The position numbers and the translations under genes were made by a program. From contig PXBU01000120.1 of the NCBI GenBank assembly GCA_003566795.1, positions 1 through 6,201 of the forward strand: DNA of 6,201 nt, written 5' to 3'. The DNA is from Puniceicoccaceae bacterium. GTDB taxonomy: Bacteria; Verrucomicrobiota; Verrucomicrobiia; Opitutales; Coraliomargaritaceae. Shown one piece after another: positions 1 to 5,990 of the stretch. Every line of letters starts with the position of its first letter. The first letter of the stretch is position 1. Under the pieces are notes generated by a model, which was not told where the DNA came from, ran no database searches, and was given only the letters and a program-made list of their open reading frames with translations.

Positions 1-2
1 AT

Positions 3-152
3 GGAAGTATTCACACCATCACAACTATTAGCAATCCGAACTATACATATTTGTGGAGCACGGGTGCGACAACTCAGTCTATTGATGCCATTCTTCCCGG
101 AGAATACTTCGTTACAATTACCGACACAAGTTCGGGGTGTTCAAGGACACAA
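3..152 (+). CDS. Fragment of a SprB-type adhesin repeat (partial at both ends, probably foreign to this contig)
   Basis: Read in frame 3, these bases give about 50 residues that include YTYLWSTGATTQSI, then LPGEYFVTITDTSSGC. This is the hallmark of the beta-rich repeats of SprB-like gliding-motility or secreted adhesins of Bacteroidetes, whose units read roughly W-S-(T/N)-G-A-T-T-Q-S-I, L-x-x-G-x-Y-x-V-T-(V/I)-T-D, G-C. Such proteins are very large, exported (usually by type IX secretion) and contain many such units; here only part of one unit is present, with no start and no stop of its own. After about base 152 the same frame turns into arginine/histidine-rich nonsense and stops at 252, while another frame becomes protein-like. 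Nothing else in the window looks like Bacteroidetes surface-adhesin DNA. I infer a chimeric assembly end of about one read length. A real frameshifted gene is the less likely alternative. Confidence 0.6.
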
Positions 153-282
153 ATGGCGGGACTTATTCATGACAAACTACACCGATCCCACCACCGGCGC
201 ACGACTCTGCCAGCACATTGGGCGACGAATTGCTCATTTAAATGCCTCTAAAGAGCGCCTCATCAAGAAACGCGCTGCATGA
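151..282 (+). CDS. C-terminal tail of an unidentified protein (5' truncated)
   Basis: Frame 1 becomes protein-like at about base 145-155 and ends at the TGA at 280-282. The tail reads HKWRDLFMTNYTDPTTGARL followed by a basic end, NASKERLIKKRAA. I do not recognise a family. The composition (W, aromatic residues, a short Lys/Arg-rich C-terminus) would suit the end of a soluble enzyme such as a glycosyl- or sulfotransferase, but that is only a guess from context. The frame is open back to base 1, with an ATG at the first base, but its first ~48 codons are the out-of-frame shadow of the SprB-type repeat, so that ATG should not be taken as a start. The true 5' part is missing from the window. The tail lies 60 bases upstream of the sulfotransferase on the same strand and could share its transcript. 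Confidence 0.4.
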   Translation, partial: KWRDLFMTNYTDPTTGARLCQHIGRRIAHLNASKERLIKKRAA

Positions 283-342
283 TTCGCAAAATTTTAAAGT
301 ATCTAACCCCAAATAAACCAAACCTCACATCTCTTTGAGTCT
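283..342 (+). other. Short A/T-rich intergenic spacer before the sulfotransferase
   Basis: This 60-base gap is A/T-rich (for example AAAATTTTAAAG around 289-300). It carries no convincing promoter pair and no clear hairpin. The only ribosome-binding hint is GAG at 337-339, which is too close (3 bases) to the ATG at 343 to be a good Shine-Dalgarno sequence. Confidence 0.4.
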
Positions 343-1092
343 ATGAGAAATCACGCCCCATCATTCAACCTGCAAAACTGGTGGAAATCGCGAAAGCCTT
401 TTTTTCGGCCCTATTCACTAAGAACGACCGCTCATATCGCAAACAGCCGGTGCATTATCTCACACAGTCATAAATTCCTGTATTTCCGTATCCCAAAAGC
501 AGCAAACAGCACCATTACTTCAACACTCTACCGCTTGCAACACGGACACACCTCGCCCCCTGATGGTAAAAAGATAAAAAGCAGCTTCCAACATCCTGAT
601 AAGTTATCGCGGGCAGAAGCAGCCACCGTCAAAGAAAGCTACTTCAAGTTTTCGGTTGTTCGCAATCCCTATGATCGTCTGCTCTCGGCCTACCTGGACA
701 AAATTAAAGGCAACAGCCTCCGACAAAAAAGAAAGGTCACAAACGCGCTTAAACTACCTGAAGATAGCGAAGTGGAATTCGACTTATTTCTGGACTACCT
801 CGAGCAGCATTCCGGCACCCTGGATGATGCCCACTGGGCGATACAGACTGATATGATCTTTATGCCCTTGTCGGAGCTCGATTTTCTGGGAAGGATGGAG
901 AATCTAAGCACCGACTTAGCGAAAATAGTGTCCACTATTTTTGGCATCGAAGATTTCGAGATCGAGCGACAGACCCAACGGGTAACCAACGCACGAGCCC
1001 GGCGCCACGAGCTGCTTAATTCAAATCAAATTAAACGAATTACCGAGATTTACCGCAAAGACTTTGAACTACTCGGCTACGAAATTGAGTAA
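343..1092 (+). CDS. Sulfotransferase, Sulfotransfer_2 (HS2ST-like) family
   Basis: A 249-residue protein predicted to transfer sulfate from PAPS to a hydroxyl group of a glycan. The 5'-phosphosulfate-binding loop is FRIPKAANSTI at residues 48-58, with the expected Lys52 and the hydroxy residues Ser56/Thr57. The 3'-phosphate-binding motif is FSVVRNPYDRLLSAY at 103-117, with Arg107 and Ser115. A D-x-H-W-x-x-Q stretch at 162-168 and a C-terminal YRKDFELLGY at 237-246 also fit the bacterial members of this family. No signal peptide or membrane segment is evident, so it is probably cytoplasmic, acting on a precursor before export. The length is normal for a single-domain enzyme and the gene looks intact. 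The ATG at 343 is chosen because the conserved core begins about 45 residues later; it lacks a strong ribosome-binding site. It converges on the minus-strand operon, with 59 bases between. The acceptor cannot be told from sequence. Confidence 0.88.
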   Translation: MRNHAPSFNLQNWWKSRKPFFRPYSLRTTAHIANSRCIISHSHKFLYFRIPKAANSTITSTLYRLQHGHTSPPDGKKIKSSFQHPDKLSRAEAATVKESYFKFSVVRNPYDRLLSAYLDKIKGNSLRQKRKVTNALKLPEDSEVEFDLFLDYLEQHSGTLDDAHWAIQTDMIFMPLSELDFLGRMENLSTDLAKIVSTIFGIEDFEIERQTQRVTNARARRHELLNSNQIKRITEIYRKDFELLGYEIE

Positions 1093-1094
1093 GA

Positions 1095-1119
1095 GCAAAA
1101 CAACGCTATATCATTTTGC
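1095..1119. terminator. Weak hairpin in the convergent gap, possible bidirectional terminator
   Basis: GCAAAA at 1095-1100 and TTTTGC at 1114-1119 form a perfect 6-bp inverted repeat with a 13-base loop. On the minus strand two G-U pairs could extend it to 8 bp. It lies between the stops of two convergent genes, the expected place for a shared terminator. The stem is A/T-rich and there is no clear U-tract after it on either strand, so the call is weak. Confidence 0.2.
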
Positions 1120-1151
1120 CTAATCATTCCAAAGCTCTCTTATTCCAGACC

Positions 1152-2261
1152 TCAATTAGCTAATCCACAATATAAATTGCTGAGCGTTGATACTGTAGCT
1201 TCCAGCGAAAATTCACGCCGCACCCTCTCCTGGCATTGCTTCACTTGAAACTCCATACTTGTTAGTGATTGATCTTGCATTAGGTAACGCTTAAGTCCAT
1301 TAGCCAATGACTTGATATCCCCCGGAGGAAACAAAAAATCTTGATTTACAAGAAATTTTGAAATCATTCCCGTATCCGCTGCCAACAGCGGCACTCCGGC
1401 AGCGATCGTCTCCAGCGCGGACATCCCAAAGCTTTCACTCCTGGAGGGATGAATGACGAGTGGAAAGCCCCTAATGTGCTGCGCGTAGTTTTCCACTGGC
1501 TTCAGGAAACGTAATCTAAACTTTTTCACGCCTGCCACGTCAAATACCGCTCTCGGATCCTTCCCATACTGATCCCCGAGAAAAGTGATCTCTGGATAAT
1601 GGATGATCCCCCCAGACTGCTCGATCCTGGTTAACGCATGAATCACGTCCTGCCAACCTTTTCTCGAGTTGACTGAACCGAGCACCAAAACGGCACCTGG
1701 AGGCGATTTATTATCGCCACAGCAGGATTCTGAAAATTCATCCGCCTGTACACCATTATAAACTTTGACATGATTCCCCTGTGGATACCATTTTTGGACT
1801 TTTTCGAATAATTTGTCACCGACCGAGATGATTACCTTATGGCGATGACACCCATATTTAAAAAAATCCCGTTGCGTCATGCCGGGAGTACGCAGTGTAA
1901 GTATTGAAACACCTCCGATTGCCTGAGCCAGGCGGTAACCGTGAATGCTATCGGGATGATCGTTGACGTGTATGATCTTTAACCGGTTTTCTAATAAATG
2001 CTCCGCCAAGATATCCGCCATCTCCGTTGCAAAAATGCGGTTACCGTAAAGTCGGCCCACCAGACTTCTTGATTTTGGGAAAGTCTTCGAACAGACCGCA
2101 ACCCCTTTTTCTTGCGCGAAGCCCGTGAGCCAGCCCTTTTTGCTGGTGACCAGTATCGGTTGAAACGCTTTAATTGCAGGAGCCGCCAGGACTCGGGAAA
2201 GCGATTTTTGCGCGCCAGCCAGATGGACCGAATTTTGCAGATAAATAACCTGGGCTTGCAT
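1152..2261 (-). CDS. GT4-family glycosyltransferase (GT-B fold)
   Basis: A 369-residue retaining glycosyltransferase, expected to move a sugar from a nucleotide-sugar donor to a surface-glycan or LPS-core acceptor at the cytoplasmic face. The N-terminal acceptor domain has the glycine turn LAGAQKSL at 14-21. The link into the donor domain reads KVYNGV at 166-171. The donor domain starts with LVLGSVNSRKGW at 192-203, where Arg200 and Lys201 match the basic phosphate-binding pair. The E-x7-E signature SESFGMSALE (Glu276 and Glu284) is followed by AAGVPLLAADTG, as in most GT4 enzymes. Length is normal and the gene looks intact. It is last in the minus-strand operon, 72 bases after the preceding stop. 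An in-frame TGA 12 codons upstream leaves the ATG at 2261 as the first usable start; no good Shine-Dalgarno sequence precedes it. Donor and acceptor cannot be read from the sequence. Confidence 0.88.
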   Translation of the reverse strand: MQAQVIYLQNSVHLAGAQKSLSRVLAAPAIKAFQPILVTSKKGWLTGFAQEKGVAVCSKTFPKSRSLVGRLYGNRIFATEMADILAEHLLENRLKIIHVNDHPDSIHGYRLAQAIGGVSILTLRTPGMTQRDFFKYGCHRHKVIISVGDKLFEKVQKWYPQGNHVKVYNGVQADEFSESCCGDNKSPPGAVLVLGSVNSRKGWQDVIHALTRIEQSGGIIHYPEITFLGDQYGKDPRAVFDVAGVKKFRLRFLKPVENYAQHIRGFPLVIHPSRSESFGMSALETIAAGVPLLAADTGMISKFLVNQDFLFPPGDIKSLANGLKRYLMQDQSLTSMEFQVKQCQERVRREFSLEATVSTLSNLYCGLAN

Positions 2262-2333
2262 ACGGCTAAGATAACGACGGCTGTTGCTGCTGGGTCAAGA
2301 TTGATCGATGAAAGCCCCACCCTGAAAACAGAT

Positions 2334-3620
2334 TTAAACAAGTCGCTTCACCTTTCTCGCGATCGCATCAGCAGCAGGATGCCGCTCGGTTTCGGTCGAC
2401 AGAAACATGACCCACTGAAATGGCTGTTTACAAACAAACTCAAGATACAGGTTCTCCATAAATTGAATGGAGCGCTCACTCAACTCCCGCTTGCGGGAGT
2501 GAATGGTTGGCGTGCTACAACTAAAAACAAATAAACCACGGGTGATTGGAATCAATCGGCTAAAAGGCTCAAAACAAGCAACCTTCATTGGCTCGCGATC
2601 ATCCGCCCCGATTCGGATCCCCCTCGCAAGGTAATCCACAAAATAGCGGTCAACTATAACAACCTTGCTGAGGTGGAACCATCTAAAAAGATTCCATTTT
2701 AAAATCCCCAGCAGCAGAATTAAAGGCAACATTTTTTCATCTGCCAGATTCTTTTCAAGTTTTGCACGATAGAAATATTTATAGCACCTGCGATATACGA
2801 AACTCTTCCGGAACAGATTCTTAAAACGATAGGTAACGAACAAATCAGGACTATCTCGCAGAGCGAGCTCGGTAATGGTTCCCTTCCCGGTCCCGTCGGT
2901 TCCGATAACTGGCAGGATCCGCTTGGGCCGGAGGCCACGCGCCAAGCGCCTGCCAAGTAACTTGATTCGTTCCGTCTTAGCATTGAATCGGAGCGGAGCG
3001 AGACCAAACACAGCAAGTTGCTTCAATGCCAACCTACCAGCGTCGAACGCGGTCTTTTGGCCCTGCCGAAGTTCTCTTAACATTGTAACCACAGCCTGCC
3101 TATCACCAGGACATGCCTTCAACTTCTCAATAAACCAATCCAGCCGATAGACCTGCTCCGGCTCCTCAACATCGCAGTCTTTGAACAACAGATGGGTCAT
3201 GTAAAAACATGCCAACACCTCCGTTCGATTCGACTCATACTCAGATATCGCGAAAATATTCTCTGTCGGCACATATGCGGGCTTCTTCAGGTCGCCATGG
3301 AGATCAAACAGATCAATGGAAAACCAAAATTCATACACAATACGTGACGAACCATAATAATGAAACAATTCGATCCGCCATTTTCTTGGATTTTTCTTAA
3401 TCAATTCGAAATTAATACCGGCTTGTTTACATATTTCGTGGAATAGTTTTAAAATAGATAAAAAATCACTTTTCTTCACAATAAAGTCATAATCACCGGT
3501 AAAATAATCTTCCTTCTTATCAATATGCTTCGGTCTAAGCAATTCGACTTTCACATTCGAATCCATCAACGCCTGCCGGCAGCATTCGGAGCAAGCGATC
3601 AGTTCTTTAACCTTATCCAT
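2334..3620 (-). CDS. Two-domain protein: nucleotidyltransferase-like N-terminus and thymidylate-kinase-like P-loop C-terminus
   Basis: A 428-residue protein. The N-terminal ~200 residues contain YFTGDYDFIVKKSDF at 39-53, with a D-x-D-hydrophobic pattern resembling MNT/nucleotidyltransferase-like domains, followed by W-F-S-I-D-L-F-D-L-H-G-D at 99-110; the assignment is tentative. The C-terminal half is a P-loop kinase of the thymidylate-kinase type. It has a Walker A VIGTDGTGKGT at 238-248 (Lys246), a D-R motif VVIVDRYFVDYLA at 320-332 (Asp324, Arg325), and a lid-like basic segment HSRKRELSERS at 374-384. Canonical thymidylate kinases have GK(S/T)T; the GKGT here resembles adenylate kinases. 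A housekeeping Tmk is about half this length and not found in a polysaccharide operon, so a dTMP kinase role is unlikely. The substrate is unknown: a sugar, nucleotide or lipid head group are all possible. It starts 18 bases after the ParB/Srx-like gene, with the best ribosome-binding site in the window. Confidence 0.7.
   Translation of the reverse strand: MDKVKELIACSECCRQALMDSNVKVELLRPKHIDKKEDYFTGDYDFIVKKSDFLSILKLFHEICKQAGINFELIKKNPRKWRIELFHYYGSSRIVYEFWFSIDLFDLHGDLKKPAYVPTENIFAISEYESNRTEVLACFYMTHLLFKDCDVEEPEQVYRLDWFIEKLKACPGDRQAVVTMLRELRQGQKTAFDAGRLALKQLAVFGLAPLRFNAKTERIKLLGRRLARGLRPKRILPVIGTDGTGKGTITELALRDSPDLFVTYRFKNLFRKSFVYRRCYKYFYRAKLEKNLADEKMLPLILLLGILKWNLFRWFHLSKVVIVDRYFVDYLARGIRIGADDREPMKVACFEPFSRLIPITRGLFVFSCSTPTIHSRKRELSERSIQFMENLYLEFVCKQPFQWVMFLSTETERHPAADAIARKVKRLV
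2483..2500. repeat. 18-bp perfect palindrome inside the P-loop protein gene
   Basis: The two arms ACTCCCGC and GCGGGAGT flank a TT centre, so a 7-bp G/C-rich hairpin with a four-base loop can form. It lies within codons of the lid-like stretch HSRKRE. A second small palindrome, GAGCGCTC, sits at 2470-2477. The position inside a coding region with no following U-tract argues against a normal terminator; it may be a chance effect of Arg/Ser/Glu codons. Confidence 0.4.
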
Positions 3621-3625
3621 TACCG

Positions 3626-3631
3626 CACCTC
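3626..3631 (-). promoter_or_regulatory. Shine-Dalgarno site of the two-domain kinase gene
   Basis: The minus strand reads GAGGTG, then five bases, then the ATG at 3620. This is the clearest ribosome-binding site in the window and fixes the start of the two-domain P-loop gene. It overlaps nothing but the 18-base gap to the preceding gene, which supports translation from a shared operon transcript. Confidence 0.65.
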
Positions 3632-3638
3632 AAATGTT

Positions 3639-4349
3639 TCAAGTCCCCAAATCTGGATGCGCCAGCTCACCGACCCCAACGGGCCCTGAGCCACCGGATT
3701 TTTTTGCACGGATGAGTTCGGCTCTTTTCCTTACCCATGTGCGATGGCGACCCAAAACTTGAACTGGAACCTCCCTGACTCCCAAAATCAAGGACAAGGC
3801 AATTCGATGAATACCGTCTCGCAACTGAAAACGTCCCACCCGGTCGATCAACACTAATGGCTCCAGAGAATGCTTGTAAATTTTCTTCCCCATTCGGTGG
3901 TCACCTTTTGGAGCGGAGTGCCCTCCAACTTCATTCGGCCTGTAGCCATTCGTTTTGATCGACTGGTAGAGATCATCCACATAGGCACACCTCACATTAA
4001 CGAAATCAGCCATCTGATTGTAACCCCACCATATTCCTTTCTCCTCCATTTTTACTTTTGCGTGCTGATAATACTCCGTATTCTCCCAATTCATTCCGTC
4101 CTCGAAATGCTGCCGCAGGCCAATCACCGTGGGATGCTGGGCAAGCTCTGACAGTCCCTCCAAATCCCAGTCTCCACCCGCAATCTGACCTAATCCATTT
4201 TTAGTCCCGAATTTCAGATTATATTTTTTGATGTCAGACGGGTTAACCATGATTGGTTTTGTGGGATAGGGAGGCATCGGGTAAATCACTTGATGCCACA
4301 GATAGCGACTGGCTTGCCGTAGTTTAATATTAAAAAGTTTTTCTTTCAT
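3639..4349 (-). CDS. ParB/sulfiredoxin-fold-like protein of surface-polysaccharide clusters
   Basis: A 236-residue cytoplasmic-looking protein without signal peptide or membrane segments. The C-terminal part is the recognisable piece: LVLIDRVGRFQLRDG at 165-179, then IHRIALSLILGVREVPVQVL at 180-199, then GRHRTW. The D-G-x-H-R-x-A-x(n)-G-x(2)-E-V-P-V pattern is that of the ParB/Srx fold, which also includes the free-serine kinase SerK and its relative SbnI. The N-terminal part has GGDWDL at 58-63 and HFEDGMNWENTEYY at 81-94. I recall this G-G-x-W-D plus W-x-x-T-E-x-(Y/F) combination from uncharacterised proteins in glycan and sulfotransferase loci of archaea and bacteria. There is no helix-turn-helix region, so a plasmid-partition role is unlikely. 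It sits 25 bases after the tandem-kinase gene and 18 before the next. The last 20 residues are glycine-rich and probably disordered. Its reaction is unknown; a kinase- or nucleotide-dependent role is inference. Confidence 0.6.
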   Translation of the reverse strand: MKEKLFNIKLRQASRYLWHQVIYPMPPYPTKPIMVNPSDIKKYNLKFGTKNGLGQIAGGDWDLEGLSELAQHPTVIGLRQHFEDGMNWENTEYYQHAKVKMEEKGIWWGYNQMADFVNVRCAYVDDLYQSIKTNGYRPNEVGGHSAPKGDHRMGKKIYKHSLEPLVLIDRVGRFQLRDGIHRIALSLILGVREVPVQVLGRHRTWVRKRAELIRAKKSGGSGPVGVGELAHPDLGT

Positions 4350-4374
4350 CGATTTTCCATACTAAAGAGGGGGT

Positions 4375-5811
4375 TCAATCTTTTCTCAAAACCTGCTGAA
4401 TCCTCTTCTTTAGTTTAGTATTAGCATCCCAGTTTTCTAAAAACCGCTTCAAATCGTTTTCAGCTTCTCGTTTAAAACGCCATTTGGGCACGTCAAAGCG
4501 AAGGCTATCGCAGTCGATCAAATAAATTTGCTCATTATTTACAAGCAGATTATTTGCCTTAAGGTCTCCGTGGACGATGCGGTAACGGTGCATCTTCTGG
4601 AATAATGCAGAAATCTCCTTAAGCGCAGAATCATCGGAATGGAGCATTTCCTGGTTTTCCTTGAGCCTTTGGTCGATCGATGATGCATCAATAAATTCCA
4701 TCAGCAGCCAGCTCTTTAAAGTCATCCCATTCTTTTTCTGCTCCACCAACACGAGTGGCTGCGGCACATTGATTCCCAAAACGCCAATTGCCTGACCGAT
4801 GCCCCAGCTGCGTCTCGCTCGCGACAAATGAAGGAGGTGCCGCAGGCGGTAGCTCAGGGACTTTTGATTATAGCGCTTTAGAACAAACGACTGCCCCTTC
4901 CACTCGATTTTCTGGACAGTGCAGGTATTGCCGTTCTTCAGGCGCAGGCCCTGGCTCATAAAGCTGTCCGGGTCCTGATAGAGCATTTCGACCAGCTCTG
5001 AATCCATGCTTCGCGAGGCCAGTAACGCTGAATCTGAGGATCGCCGGGATAGCACCCTTGATGAGGATCGAAATGATTTTTTCCAGAGACGGTGGGCTTC
5101 GCGAATCAAGGCTTTGGCGGATTCTTTGTCCTGTTGCGGTAGACTTGGATAGCTGAAATCAACTCCATGCGCTGCAGCGTGTGAGGCAAGTGATTCAAAA
5201 AACATCTTTCTCGCTGCTCCGGAAAAGCGCATCCCCAGCTTGTAAGAGATTTTTCGAATCAGTCGCTGAGATAAAGCGGAAGATTTAAACCGTATTGATC
5301 CCACGTCGAGTGTGTAGACAGTGCTTCCATCCCAGTAAAAATTCTTGAAATGGACATCAGTCTGGTGGACGCCAGATTTCCAGTGCAGAACGAGAGTTTT
5401 CGCGAATTCGTTGATCGCCTTGGATGCAGATTGCGAGTGGGTGTTATCGTCCGCAAAAAACAACTGGAAGAGCGATTGCCCGTTTTCAATATATTTTGCG
5501 GCTACCCAAAGACCGCTGGCATCATCCTCGGCAGTGAAGATAAAACCGGGCCCGGGGATGCCCCTTTGACTGAGTTCCTTAAGGCCGGATACCTCACGGT
5601 TAAACTCTCGCATTTGCTTGCTGCCAGGGAGAAATCGTTTCGCGACGAGATGCGCGTCATACTCCTCGCAGTAAGCCAGCCACACCTCTCGGCGCTCTGC
5701 CAATATCCGAAGCGGATCCTGGATTTCTATCGAAACCTTCTTCGACCAATCAAGCCCCTCGGCTAGTTGCCTAATACGTAATTTCACGCGTGAATTTGGT
5801 GTTGGAGTCAT
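4375..5811 (-). CDS. Tandem lipopolysaccharide-kinase-like protein (two WaaP/InaA/Kdo-kinase-type domains)
   Basis: A 478-residue protein with two protein-kinase-fold domains in a row. Domain 1 (about 35-250) has the lysine strand LVAKRF (Lys58), a catalytic loop GVHQTDVHFKNF at 147-158 (Asp152, Asn157) and a metal-binding YTLDVGSIRF (Asp169). Domain 2 (about 285-475) has FVLKRY (Lys312), the strong loop VHGDLKANNLLV at 413-424 (Asp416, Asn421) and LIDCDSLRF (Asp433). Both keep the key residues, so neither is an obvious pseudokinase. Relatives phosphorylate heptose or Kdo of the LPS inner core with ATP at the inner face of the cytoplasmic membrane. It is first in the minus-strand operon. The reading frame is open up to 6018, but I choose the ATG at 5811. 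The longer form would overlap the divergent gene's start, its extra 69 residues look non-coding, and a promoter lies inside that stretch. No strong Shine-Dalgarno sequence precedes 5811. Confidence 0.78.
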   Translation of the reverse strand: MTPTPNSRVKLRIRQLAEGLDWSKKVSIEIQDPLRILAERREVWLAYCEEYDAHLVAKRFLPGSKQMREFNREVSGLKELSQRGIPGPGFIFTAEDDASGLWVAAKYIENGQSLFQLFFADDNTHSQSASKAINEFAKTLVLHWKSGVHQTDVHFKNFYWDGSTVYTLDVGSIRFKSSALSQRLIRKISYKLGMRFSGAARKMFFESLASHAAAHGVDFSYPSLPQQDKESAKALIREAHRLWKKSFRSSSRVLSRRSSDSALLASRSMDSELVEMLYQDPDSFMSQGLRLKNGNTCTVQKIEWKGQSFVLKRYNQKSLSYRLRHLLHLSRARRSWGIGQAIGVLGINVPQPLVLVEQKKNGMTLKSWLLMEFIDASSIDQRLKENQEMLHSDDSALKEISALFQKMHRYRIVHGDLKANNLLVNNEQIYLIDCDSLRFDVPKWRFKREAENDLKRFLENWDANTKLKKRIQQVLRKD

Positions 5812-5990
5812 CAACTGGTGGACGCACAAAGGAGCAGTTGTTGAGCATCGGATCCGCCTCAGATTAAAGAAGCGCGCCCCGACAACCGTCAACCATAAGA
5901 TGAGGGTGTTGCGGGCGTTAAATCCCCTTGCCATTCCTACACGGCTCTCTTTCGCTTCACAGCAGTTAGTGACTCCCCTCGCCCGTAAAA
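5812..5990. other. Divergent intergenic region between the operon and the second sulfotransferase
   Basis: These 179 bases separate two divergent start codons. Apart from the minus-strand promoter at 5863-5892, I see no clear plus-strand promoter, operator repeat or riboswitch. Plus-strand hexamers such as TTGAGC at 5841 are poorly matched in their -10 partner. The region is open on the minus strand but does not read as a conserved protein. Confidence 0.5.
5863..5892 (-). promoter_or_regulatory. Sigma70-like promoter of the minus-strand operon
   Basis: The minus strand carries TTGACG (5887-5892), an 18-base spacer, and TTTAAT (5863-5868), each one mismatch from the -35 and -10 consensus. Transcription would begin near 5856, giving a leader of about 45 bases before the ATG at 5811. 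The site lies in the gap between divergent genes, as expected for the operon's main promoter. It excludes a start at 6018 or 5934 for transcripts made from it. Confidence 0.5.

Noticed and set aside
1..282. A 93-residue plus-strand protein starting with the ATG at the first base
   Set aside because: Its first half is the wrong-frame shadow of a SprB-type repeat. Only the second half looks like protein, so the ORF is an artefact of a frame change or chimera.
2262..2333. Possible internal promoter for the GT4 gene: TTGACC, 19 bases, TATCTT on the minus strand
   Set aside because: The -10 match is only 4 of 6, the spacing is long, and transcription would begin at or next to the ATG. Read-through from the upstream operon promoter is enough.
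2112..2534. 140-residue plus-strand reading frame
   Set aside because: It is antisense to the strongly supported GT4 and P-loop genes and shows no family motif.
2334..3620. Housekeeping thymidylate kinase (tmk)
   Set aside because: The protein is about twice the usual length, has an extra N-terminal domain, uses GKGT in the P-loop and lies in a glycan operon.
3639..4349. Plasmid partition ParB
   Set aside because: Only the ParB/Srx-like core pattern is present; there is no helix-turn-helix part, no ParA neighbour and no parS-like repeat.
5350..5766. 138-residue plus-strand reading frame
   Set aside because: It is antisense to domain 1 of the tandem kinase, whose lysine strand and catalytic loop are well supported.
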